Positions 7,332-15,068 of a stretch of DNA of 59,320 bases are shown in pieces. The stretch lies in NCBI GenBank assembly GCA_036397875.1, contig DASWIC010000005.1, positions 1-59,320 on the forward strand. Reading direction: 5' to 3'. A program made the translations under genes and the position numbers. This DNA is from SG8-41 sp036397875 (GTDB lineage Bacteria > Pseudomonadota > Gammaproteobacteria > Burkholderiales > SG8-41). Each line of letters begins with the position of its first letter. The stretch's first letter is position 1. The notes under the pieces were generated by a model, which searched no databases, had not been told where the DNA came from, and saw only the letters and a program-made list of their open reading frames with translations.

Positions 7332-8561
7332 TCAGCGGCGCCGCGTGTAGACCAGTCGCGCGACCGGCGCAAGCACGCCGAAGACGCCGATGCTCGCAAA
7401 CGCGAGCCCCCATGCGGCGAGGCTGCGGTTGCCGCCCGCGAGATCGAGCACGGCGCCGAACACGAGCGGCGCGAAAAACGCCGAGCTGAAGCCCACGAAG
7501 GAATAGATCGCCATCGTCGCCCCGCGCTCGTCGGGATGGGCGGAGGCGACCGCGCCGGAGGTGAGCGCCGCCGAATCGCCCAGCATCAGGCCGTAATGCA
7601 GGCACATGATGAGGAAGACCACCATCCACGGCAGCGCGGCGGTGTAGCCGAGCACGCACGCGACGAGACCGGACGCGGTCATGAAAGTGAAGATCACGCG
7701 CGTGCGGCCGAAGCGGATCGCGATCTCGTTGCCAGAAATGCTCATGACCGGCCCCAGCAGGTTGATCGCCGCGGCGAGCGTCGCGGCGCCGATCAGCATC
7801 GGCGCCTCCGCCGGCTGCAGCGACGCGGAGAAGACGAGGAATGCCACCATCCACGAGCGCTGGCCGAACAGCTCGTAGTTGTGCGCCGCGTAGCCGATGA
7901 TGTAGGGGAGTGTCCGGCGGTTCCTCAGCACCGGGCGAAAATCCAGCAGCGCGGGCGCAGGCTGCCCGGCCGGCCGGGTGCGGCCCCGGGGCATGACGAG
8001 ATACATCAGCAGCGCCGCGCACAACGGGCCCACCGCGCCCCAGGCGAATGCCCACTGCCAGCCGAGCGCGGCGCCGATCCACCCGCAGATCAGGATGGAA
8101 AGACTGGAGGCGATGCCGAAGCTCGCCGTATAGAAGCCGACCGAACGCGCCTGCACCGGGCCTTCGAGCTGGTCCGCCAGCATCTTCAGCCCCGGCATGT
8201 AGCTGCCGCCCAGTCCGGCACCGATCAGGAACTGGAAAAAGAGCGCGCTCCACAGGCCCTGAGCGAGCAGCATGAAACCGGCCGACCCGCCGAGCGCCAG
8301 GCAACAGCCCAGCAGGTAGACCCGCCGCGCGTCCACGCGGTCGGTGAGGCCGGTGAGGACGGGCGTCACGGCAACGTAGCCGGCGAAATAGATGCCGCTG
8401 ATGAGCCCGGCCTCGGAGTTCGACAGAATCCATTCGCGCTGCAGGACCGGCAGCAGGGTCGTATACGCCGCGAAACCCGTCATGCTCAGGACTTCCGCGG
8501 CGCACATCAACAGCGTCAGCCGGACCGGTGCCGGCCGGGTTGAAATCACTGATCCCGTCAC
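7332..8561 (-). CDS. Major facilitator superfamily transporter
   Basis: A 409-aa integral membrane protein with about twelve hydrophobic segments and the MFS loop 2-3 motif (GLTDRVDARRVYLLG, near residues 70-85). A long loop (residues about 190-215) separates the two halves, as usual. The substrate cannot be read from sequence. It is the last gene of the minus-strand block that begins at the tRNA-Arg, so it may move the substrate or product of that pathway. The listed start is a GTG inside a GTGACGG repeat; a GTG four codons later (8549) is equally possible. Confidence 0.88.
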   Translation of the reverse strand: MTGSVISTRPAPVRLTLLMCAAEVLSMTGFAAYTTLLPVLQREWILSNSEAGLISGIYFAGYVAVTPVLTGLTDRVDARRVYLLGCCLALGGSAGFMLLAQGLWSALFFQFLIGAGLGGSYMPGLKMLADQLEGPVQARSVGFYTASFGIASSLSILICGWIGAALGWQWAFAWGAVGPLCAALLMYLVMPRGRTRPAGQPAPALLDFRPVLRNRRTLPYIIGYAAHNYELFGQRSWMVAFLVFSASLQPAEAPMLIGAATLAAAINLLGPVMSISGNEIAIRFGRTRVIFTFMTASGLVACVLGYTAALPWMVVFLIMCLHYGLMLGDSAALTSGAVASAHPDERGATMAIYSFVGFSSAFFAPLVFGAVLDLAGGNRSLAAWGLAFASIGVFGVLAPVARLVYTRRR

Positions 8562-8604
8562 GGGTCACCGGCCCGTCCTGAGCGACGTCGAAGGGTCACG
8601 GGTG
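8552..8604. repeat. Composite dispersed repeat (GTCACGG flanks, CCTGAGC...GTCGAAGG core)
   Basis: The core CCTGAGCGACGTCGAAGGG (8577-8595) is flanked on both sides by GTCACGGGT-type sequence. The same architecture recurs at 30516-30571. The copy separates the GDSL gene from the MFS gene and supplies the GTG start of the latter. Confidence 0.75.
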
Positions 8605-8615
8605 ACGCGCCGGTT

Positions 8616-9221
8616 TCATATCGCGCCCGCTTGCTTCAACAGTTGCGCGATGGCTTCGGCCATGCGGCGATAGCCCTTGGCGTTCGGATGAATGGGATCG
8701 GCCTTGAGGTCGAGCTGGTGCATGACGTCGTTCAGGACCTTGCCTTCGTAGGGGATGCGGTACTCCTTCGCCAGCTCCCCGTAGAACGCCGCAGCGCTGG
8801 TGAGGAGGGCAGGCCGCGGCACACCGATCAACACGACTGAAATGCCTCGTCCCCTCAGGGTCGTGATGATCTGGCGCAGGTTGCTCCGGATCTGTGCCTC
8901 GCCCACCCGGCGGAGCATGTCATTGCCGCCCAGGCACACGATCATGAGCGCCGGGCGGTGGGCTTCGATCACTTGTTCGAGCCGCGCGAGCCCCTGCGCG
9001 GTGACTTCTCCCGGCACCCCGGCCCGCACCACCTTGCGGCCGATGAGCTGCGCCAGCACCGCAGGGTAGCTTTCGGATTCGGCCGCGCCGGTGCCGTAGG
9101 TCAGGCTGTCGCCGAAGGCGACGATCACCTCGTTCGGCCCCACCGCCGGGACGCGCGGCACCCTGTCCCCACACCCCGCAAGCAGCAGAGCGGTCGCGGC
9201 CACGGCCACGCGCATCGTCAT
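8616..9221 (-). CDS. GDSL/SGNH arylesterase, predicted lipoprotein
   Basis: A 201-aa SGNH hydrolase of the TesA type. Block I is FGDSLTYG with nucleophile Ser39, block III is CLGGNDMLRR, and block V is DPIHPNAKGY with the Asp-x-x-His pair. The N-terminus MTMRVAVAATALLLAGCGD is a lipoprotein signal with lipobox LAGC (Cys17), so the enzyme should be anchored in an envelope membrane facing the periplasm. Esterase or lysophospholipase activity is expected. A start at 9248 is also open, but it would lengthen the signal peptide with repeat-derived sequence. It lies 30 bases after the hydrolase gene and belongs to the same block. Confidence 0.9.
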   Translation of the reverse strand: MTMRVAVAATALLLAGCGDRVPRVPAVGPNEVIVAFGDSLTYGTGAAESESYPAVLAQLIGRKVVRAGVPGEVTAQGLARLEQVIEAHRPALMIVCLGGNDMLRRVGEAQIRSNLRQIITTLRGRGISVVLIGVPRPALLTSAAAFYGELAKEYRIPYEGKVLNDVMHQLDLKADPIHPNAKGYRRMAEAIAQLLKQAGAI

Positions 9222-9251
9222 TCGCGAGCTAAACGGGGATCGAGTCACCGG

Positions 9252-10061
9252 TCACGCGGCTGCGCCAGCGCGCTTGATGAAATCGAGCGTCGCCTGGGTG
9301 CAACGATCGGCGTCGCTCGCGGCGACATGATAGGAATCTCCCGGGAGAACCAGCAGTTCCGAGCGCGGAATCATCCGCTGCCACGCCCGCACTTCCGCCA
9401 CCGACCCCAGCGCGCTGCCCTCGGTCGTGATGACGAGCGTCGGGCATCGGATGCGCGGGAGCGCATCCGTGATGTCGGCGTCGGCGATGGTCGGCATGAA
9501 GCCGACCTGCGTGGAAACAGCCGTCCGTCCCATGAACTGGATCCACCACTCGAGCCCGTCCGGCGGGAAGCGGTTGCCGAGCCGTCCCGCCATGGTCCGG
9601 CGCGCCCAGTGGCCGACCCCTTTGCCCTCGAATTCCTCGACAAGATCGCGACGCGCGCCCATGGAACGCTTCGGCACCGGCGTTCCCGCGAGGGTCAGGG
9701 TCAGGACCCGGTCGGCGTGGCGCGCCGCGAAATGGCGGGCGATGGTGCCGCCGATCTTGGCAGCCACCACGTGACAGCGGGCGATGCCGAGCGCGTCCAT
9801 GAGGGCGATGTAATCATCACAGATGCGATCGAGCGTCCACGGAAAATCGCGCGGCATCGGGGTGGAGGCGCCGAAGCCGCGCATATCGGGGCGCACCACC
9901 CGATAGTGGCGCGCGAGCTGCGGCACCCAGCCGAACCACGCCGCGCCGCTCTCGGCGTTGCCGTGGAGCATGAGCACCGTCTGCGGCTCGCGCCACGGGT
10001 CCGAATAATCGTCCACGACATAGTGCAGCGTGCAATCGGGGGAAACACGGAGGGTAGGCAC
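9252..10061 (-). CDS. Alpha/beta-hydrolase fold protein with altered nucleophile elbow
   Basis: A 269-aa alpha/beta-hydrolase. The oxyanion segment VLMLHGNAESGAAWFG (about residues 29-44), PDMRGFGASTPM and a C-terminal DSYHVAA with the putative catalytic His are all recognisable. The nucleophile elbow, normally GxSxG, reads VVAAKIGGTIA, with Lys102 where Ser is expected. Either it is not a conventional hydrolase or another residue serves. The start is GTG at 10061, preceded by GAGGA; the long upstream frame extension runs into the previous gene. It lies 17 bases after the third flavoprotein gene, so it is probably in its operon. Confidence 0.85.
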   Translation of the reverse strand: MPTLRVSPDCTLHYVVDDYSDPWREPQTVLMLHGNAESGAAWFGWVPQLARHYRVVRPDMRGFGASTPMPRDFPWTLDRICDDYIALMDALGIARCHVVAAKIGGTIARHFAARHADRVLTLTLAGTPVPKRSMGARRDLVEEFEGKGVGHWARRTMAGRLGNRFPPDGLEWWIQFMGRTAVSTQVGFMPTIADADITDALPRIRCPTLVITTEGSALGSVAEVRAWQRMIPRSELLVLPGDSYHVAASDADRCTQATLDFIKRAGAAA

Positions 10062-10078
10062 GGTCGGTCCTCGCCGGG

Positions 10079-11566
10079 TCAGGAATCGCGCCGGCGCAAG
10101 TCGCGCCCGATCGCGCGAGCGGCATTGTAGCCGGGAACCCCGCTCACGCTGCCGCCGGGATGGGTGCTGGGGCCGCACAGGTAGAGGCCCTCGATGGGCG
10201 TGTGGTAGCGCGCCAGTGCCGGCACCGGCCGCATCCACAGCGCCTGGTCGAGCGCGAGCTCGGCATGATGCTCCTGTCCCTCGGGATACCCGTAGCGTTC
10301 CTCGAGGTCGCGCGGCGAGAGGACCTGCTCGACCACCGCTCCGTCCAGATCCGGCAGGTGCAGGGAAAAAACGCCCCGAACGAGATCGCCCAGCGCGCGG
10401 CGGCGCTCATCGCTCCACTCGCCGTCCGCCAGCGCGTACGGCGCGTACTGGACGTGCGCCTCCAGGCGCTGCCGGCCATCGGCGCCGGCGCCGGCGCTCA
10501 CTGCCTCCACGAACGGCCGGCGCGAGAGGCGGCCGTACTTCGCGTCGTCGTACGCGCGTTCGAGGTAGTCGAGCGACGGGGCGACCACAAGCCTCGGGCA
10601 GGCGGACGCGCGCTCGAGCGCGAGCCGCACGCGGGCGGCGACGCCCCGGCACCGGACGCGCTTGAGCGCCCGCGCTGCTTCCGGGTCGAGCCATCCGGGG
10701 TCCGCGAGCTCGAGCAGCGTGCGCCGCGGGTCGGCGCCGGAGACGACGAGCGAAGCCGGAATTTCCTCGCCGCTCGCGAGCGCCACGCCGGCGACCCGTC
10801 CATTGCGCACGTCGATCCTCGCGACCCCGGCGCCGCGCCGGATTTCCACGCCCGGCAACCCGGCCAGCACTTGCCGGAGGTTCGAGAGCGGCGGGCGGAA
10901 GACCCCGGCCGGACTGCCCACGTGGTGGTGGAGGAGCACGAATGCCGTGCCGCCAGAGCGCGGCCCCTGCCGCAGATGCATGACCCCCGCCGCGCCGAGC
11001 ACGCCCTTCAAGGCATCGTTTTCGAACCACTCGTCGAGCCAGTCCGCCACCGACATCGGCAGCAGGCGCAGCAGATCCTCGATGCCTTGCCGCCCGGCTC
11101 GCCGTGCCCGGAAACCGAGCGCGGCGAGTTGCACGAGATCGCCGATGGCGTGGCTCATCGGGTCGGGCGGCGGCTGGAGGTAGAGATGCTCCAGCAGGCG
11201 CGCCAGGCGGCGCATCCGCTCGCAGAATTCCGGCCACTTCGCGGCATCGCGCGGGCTCACGCGCCGGATCGCCGCGACCGAGCGCGCCAGGTCGCGCCAT
11301 AATTCGAGACGCCCGCCGCCGGGCAGCGGCGCGGCGGCCCAAGGGTCCGGACAAAGGATCCTCAGGCCCTGTCCTGAGCCTGTCGACGGGCCGCGCGGAC
11401 CCAGCGCAAGCTCGCGAACGAGCCGCGGGGGAACCCATCCCCGGTCGAGCGACAGCGCTTCCCGCTCAGCGCGGTCTTCGAGCACCAGCACGCGGCGGCC
11501 GGACCGCGCGAGGGTGTGCGCGCATACAAGCTCGCTCACGCCGGCGCCGAGGACGAGCACGCTCAC
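10079..11566 (-). CDS. PYROXD2/phytoene-desaturase-like flavoprotein, divergent third paralogue
   Basis: A 495-aa member of the NAD(P)/FAD-dependent oxidoreductase family, related throughout to its two neighbours (GADPRRTLLEL, APSLDYLERAYDDAKYGR, GLYLCGPSTHPGGSVSGVPGYNAAR). Its nucleotide-binding start is degenerate: GAGVSELVCAH instead of GGGHNGLTCA, and the following GGA(A/I)xxE motif is missing (EDRAEREALSLD). FAD binding may be weakened. About 15 residues near residue 60 (GPSTGSGQG) are encoded by a dispersed repeat. The GTG start overlaps the stop of the upstream paralogue in a GTGA, so the two are translationally coupled. Confidence 0.85.
   Translation of the reverse strand: MSVLVLGAGVSELVCAHTLARSGRRVLVLEDRAEREALSLDRGWVPPRLVRELALGPRGPSTGSGQGLRILCPDPWAAAPLPGGGRLELWRDLARSVAAIRRVSPRDAAKWPEFCERMRRLARLLEHLYLQPPPDPMSHAIGDLVQLAALGFRARRAGRQGIEDLLRLLPMSVADWLDEWFENDALKGVLGAAGVMHLRQGPRSGGTAFVLLHHHVGSPAGVFRPPLSNLRQVLAGLPGVEIRRGAGVARIDVRNGRVAGVALASGEEIPASLVVSGADPRRTLLELADPGWLDPEAARALKRVRCRGVAARVRLALERASACPRLVVAPSLDYLERAYDDAKYGRLSRRPFVEAVSAGAGADGRQRLEAHVQYAPYALADGEWSDERRRALGDLVRGVFSLHLPDLDGAVVEQVLSPRDLEERYGYPEGQEHHAELALDQALWMRPVPALARYHTPIEGLYLCGPSTHPGGSVSGVPGYNAARAIGRDLRRRDS
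11367..11392. repeat. Dispersed CCTGTCCTGAGC repeat inside a coding sequence
   Basis: CCCTGTCCTGAGCCTGTCGACGGGCC-type copy with the same core as the intergenic elements at 8577, 19156 and 30531. It is read through in frame in the flavoprotein gene as GPSTGSGQG, without a stop. Confidence 0.75.
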
Positions 11567-13158
11567 GCCGCCGTCTCTCCCAGTATCGCGAGCGCCGCGT
11601 TGCGGCCGGACGCCCCCATGACGCCGCCGCCCGGATGCGTCCCCGCGCCGCACTGGTAGAGCCCATGGATCGGCGTCGCATAATTCGCCCATCCGCCTGC
11701 GGGGCGCAGGAAGAACATCTGCTGCAATGCAAGCTCCCCCTGGAAGATGTTGCCCTCGGTGAGGCCGACGACGCGCTCGATGTCGGCGGGCGTGATCACC
11801 TGGCGGTGGAGGATTGCCGACTTCAGGTTCGGGGCGTACTCGGCAAGCGTATCCACGACGGCGTCGCCGAACGCCTCGCGCCGCGCGTCCGTCCAGCCGC
11901 CATTCAGGTGGTAGGGCGCATACTGCACGAAGATCGACATGACATGCCTGCCCGGCGGCGCCATGGCCGGGTCGATCAGGGATGGAATGACGACGTCGAG
12001 GTAGGGACGGCGCGAGAACTCTCCGTACTTGGCCTCGTCATGCGCCCGCTCCAGGTAATCAATGCTCGGGCTCACCGAGATCGCGCCGCGGAGATGCGGA
12101 CCGTTGCCCGGCAGGCAGGTGAAATCCGGGAGCTCGGCGAGGGCGAGGTTTACCTTGCCCGATGAGCCGCGGAAGCGGTAGCGCCGGATGGCTTCGACGA
12201 AATCGACGGGCAGCTCCCGGGCGCCCACGAGCTCAAGGAAGGTGCGCCGGGGATCGGCGCCCGAGACGATGAGCCCGGCTTGCAGCTCCTCCCCGCTCTC
12301 CAGCGCGACCCCCGTGGCGCGGCCGTTCGCGACGAGCACGCGCGCGACCGGCGCCCCGGTGCGGATTTCTGCGCCCAGGGCGCGCGCGGCGGCGGCGATG
12401 GCTTCGCTCACCGACCCGTTGCCGCCCTTGGCGAATCCCCAGGCGCGGAACACGCCGTCGAGCTCGCCCAGGTAGTGGTGCAGCAGCACATAGGCCGTTC
12501 CGGGGGAGCGCGGCCCGGCGAGCGTGCCGATGATCCCGCTCGCGGATTTCGTGGCTTTCAGCGCCTCGGTCTCGAACCACTCGTCCAGGTAGTCCGCCGC
12601 GCTCATGGCGAGGAGCTTGCACAGCGCATGGAATTTCGCGCGCCCGAGGCCGCGCAGGTGCGCGGCGAGGCGGGCGAGCCCGGCCAGATCCCGGGGCGCG
12701 AATGACGCCGGGTCGGGAGGAATCCTGGCGAGCAATGGCTTCACCGCGCGCGCCATCTCGTGCATGAGGCGGCCGAACTCGCCGTACGCCTCGGCGTCGC
12801 GCGGCGAGTGGCGCGCGAGCTCGCGGTGGTTCTGGTCGGGATCGCCCCACTGCGCCAGGAAGTCGCCGTTCGGCAGCGGCGTGAACGTGCTCTCGAGCGG
12901 CAGGATATGCAGGCCGTGGCGCGGGAGTTCCAGGTCGCGGATGATCTCGGGCCGCAGGAGGCTTACCGCGTACGAGAACACGGAATACGTGAAGCCGGGG
13001 AAAACCTCCTCGCTGACCGCCGCGCCTCCGATCCGCTCGCGGCGCTCGAGCACGACGACCCGCTTTCCGGCGCGGGCGAGATAGGCGGCGCACGTGAGCC
13101 CGTTGTGCCCGCCGCCGATCACGATGGCGTCGGGCCGCGCGCGATCGCTTACCCGCAT
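11563..13158 (-). CDS. PYROXD2/phytoene-desaturase-like FAD-dependent oxidoreductase (second paralogue)
   Basis: A 531-aa flavoprotein with an intact Rossmann start (DAIVIGGGHNGLTCAAYLARAG, Gly15-17 and Gly20), ERRERIGGAAVSEEVFPGF just after it, and the C-terminal FAD segment GLYQCGAGTHPGGGVMGASGRNAA. This is the PYROXD2-type branch of amine-oxidase/phytoene-desaturase flavoproteins, whose bacterial substrates are not established. There is no signal peptide. I chose ATG 13158 because GGGGAGAA lies about eight bases upstream; ATG 13179 is the alternative. It follows the P-loop gene by 40 bases and overlaps the next paralogue by four bases. Confidence 0.93.
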   Translation of the reverse strand: MRVSDRARPDAIVIGGGHNGLTCAAYLARAGKRVVVLERRERIGGAAVSEEVFPGFTYSVFSYAVSLLRPEIIRDLELPRHGLHILPLESTFTPLPNGDFLAQWGDPDQNHRELARHSPRDAEAYGEFGRLMHEMARAVKPLLARIPPDPASFAPRDLAGLARLAAHLRGLGRAKFHALCKLLAMSAADYLDEWFETEALKATKSASGIIGTLAGPRSPGTAYVLLHHYLGELDGVFRAWGFAKGGNGSVSEAIAAAARALGAEIRTGAPVARVLVANGRATGVALESGEELQAGLIVSGADPRRTFLELVGARELPVDFVEAIRRYRFRGSSGKVNLALAELPDFTCLPGNGPHLRGAISVSPSIDYLERAHDEAKYGEFSRRPYLDVVIPSLIDPAMAPPGRHVMSIFVQYAPYHLNGGWTDARREAFGDAVVDTLAEYAPNLKSAILHRQVITPADIERVVGLTEGNIFQGELALQQMFFLRPAGGWANYATPIHGLYQCGAGTHPGGGVMGASGRNAALAILGETAA

Positions 13159-13198
13159 CGCCGCGTTCTCCCCGCGCATCGAACAGGGCGGAGACCGG

Positions 13199-15055
13199 TC
13201 ATCGGGAAGCCGGCCCCGCAACGGTTTTCCGCGCCGGAGGATCCGCGTTTCCCCAGCGCCCGAGCGTGTGAAAGCGCTCGGCCTGCAGCACCTCGGCCCG
13301 GCGCGCCGGCGGCCCCTCCCCGGAGCCCGGGCCGCGCAGGGCCGCGGGCGCGACGGCGGCAAGCCCGGCGCGGGTATCGCTGTCCTGGAGGGCGGTCTCC
13401 AGGGCCACGGGGTCGACCCAGGCCAGCCGCCCCGCCTCGAGGCGCGCGTAGACGCGACCGCTCGCGTAGTGCGCAAAATTCACCGCCGGAAGCCCGCGCG
13501 CGCAGCGCGTGAGGAATTGCGTGTTGTTTTCGGCCGCCATCGCTTCGCGGCCGGGATAGACCGATTGCGGGCCGGCGGCGTCGACGTTGATCCTGCGGTA
13601 GCGGTCGACGTCGAGCATGCACTTGACGTCGAGGATGTTCAGCTCGCCGCTCCAGCCGAAGGCGACGGTCCGCGGCAGCTCCCCGAGCGGCACGCTGTTG
13701 TCCAGGAATTCGTAGTGCACCCGCATGCCGGCGCGCAGCGCCCAGGTGAAGAACAGCTCGGGCATGCCGGTGTAGGCCTCGATGTTCTGCGCCAGCACGT
13801 CGTCGACCGCCTTGTAGCGGCCCACTTCCAGGCCGCGCTTCCAGGCGCGCTCGACGGTCTCGTGCGGCGGCGTGATCATGAAGAACATGTAGACGAGGCG
13901 CCCGAAGCGGGTAAGCAGATTGCTGCCCGCTTCGTCCGAGTCCGGCGCGAAGCTGTCGAAGCGGAAGCGGTCGATCAGCAGGTGGGACATCCCGCCGCGC
14001 TCGGCCTTGCGCGCCATGTAGCGGTCGAGCTTATGGTCGATGATCGCGAGCTCGCGCGCGGCCAGCGTGCCCGCGTACCGGTAATGCTCTCCCAGCGCGC
14101 CGTAGTCGAGAAGGAACTTCCGCCAGATGTCCGGACTGATGAGGGCGAATTCGTCCCAGGGCACGCCGATGCGTTCGGCGAGCCGTCTCTGCAGCGGGCG
14201 CAGCGTGCTCTTGCCGGACGCGGGCGCGCCCTTGGTGTTCATCACCACCGGCAGCGCCGGCGCCGGGAGCACGCGATAGCCTTCGCGGGCTGCCGCCTCG
14301 CGCAAGTGCGGCTCGATCAGGCCGCCAATCACTTCGGCCCCGTACTCGTTGCAGGCGATGCCCGTGGCGATGGGAGCGAGCAGCGCCCCGTCCCCCCAGA
14401 TCCGCCCGTGCCGCCCGCGAACCGCCGATGCGACCCTCACCAGCGCGCGGCAGGCAGCCCTGGCGAGCGGGTCTGGGCTCGAACGCGCCTTGGCGGTCCA
14501 CTCCTTGGACAGCTCCTCCTCACGCTGCCAGCGGTCCCCGGCGCGGGGCACGTCGCGCCCTCGGCGCGGGCGGCGCATCAAGCCGAGGAGGCCCCCCGCA
14601 CCGGCCTTCCCGCTGGGCGCAGCGCCGTCCACCGCCTGCCCGGAGAGTGCGGCCGCGAGCTCCGCCTCGACGAGCGCCGCGAGCGCACGCCGGAGCGCGC
14701 TGTAGGCAGCGACGATGTCGCTTAGGTGAGGCTCGAGGTAGCGGCCGAGTATGACCCGCGTCATGTCGCGGAAATGGATGCCGAGATCCTCCACCCTGGG
14801 TCCGTCGGGCACCGAAAGGTCGGCCGTCACGCGCACCAGCAGCTCGTGCACCACGAGCCGTTCCGGCCGGAACACCACGAGCTCGTCGGTCTCGAGTCCC
14901 GTGGCGCGGGCGAGCTCGTGAACCTGCCCGGCGGTCGTGAAGGCATTTTCAGGCTTGAAGATCGTGGAGAACGGGAGCAGATCCCGGGGCAATTCCGACT
15001 GTATGCCCGGGTTCCACGCCCCGTACAGCGCGGACGCCGAGGTGGGCTCGTCCAT
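13199..15055 (-). CDS. 618-aa P-loop (zeta-toxin/kinase-like) protein of unknown function
   Basis: A three-part protein. Residues 1-260 have no family I recognise. Residues 268-440 form a P-loop NTPase/kinase module with Walker A GAPASGKST (277-285), FALISPDIWRKF, a long helix-rich stretch and HLLIDRFRFDSF, followed by an Arg-rich PHETVERAWKRGLEVGRY. This layout resembles zeta-toxin-like kinases, which phosphorylate small sugars or sugar nucleotides. Residues 440-618 are again unassigned. No antitoxin-like gene is adjacent. Its position between a T-protein-like gene (13-bp gap) and a flavoprotein gene suggests a metabolic or regulatory kinase. The start ATG at 15055 gives the full conserved N-terminus. 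Confidence 0.75.
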   Translation of the reverse strand: MDEPTSASALYGAWNPGIQSELPRDLLPFSTIFKPENAFTTAGQVHELARATGLETDELVVFRPERLVVHELLVRVTADLSVPDGPRVEDLGIHFRDMTRVILGRYLEPHLSDIVAAYSALRRALAALVEAELAAALSGQAVDGAAPSGKAGAGGLLGLMRRPRRGRDVPRAGDRWQREEELSKEWTAKARSSPDPLARAACRALVRVASAVRGRHGRIWGDGALLAPIATGIACNEYGAEVIGGLIEPHLREAAAREGYRVLPAPALPVVMNTKGAPASGKSTLRPLQRRLAERIGVPWDEFALISPDIWRKFLLDYGALGEHYRYAGTLAARELAIIDHKLDRYMARKAERGGMSHLLIDRFRFDSFAPDSDEAGSNLLTRFGRLVYMFFMITPPHETVERAWKRGLEVGRYKAVDDVLAQNIEAYTGMPELFFTWALRAGMRVHYEFLDNSVPLGELPRTVAFGWSGELNILDVKCMLDVDRYRRINVDAAGPQSVYPGREAMAAENNTQFLTRCARGLPAVNFAHYASGRVYARLEAGRLAWVDPVALETALQDSDTRAGLAAVAPAALRGPGSGEGPPARRAEVLQAERFHTLGRWGNADPPARKTVAGPASR

Positions 15056-15068
15056 GGCGGGTCGTGCG

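Noticed and set aside
13199..15055. P-loop protein considered as a toxin of a toxin-antitoxin pair
   Set aside because: No small antitoxin gene lies next to it, and the 618-aa multidomain length and operon setting do not fit a typical zeta toxin.
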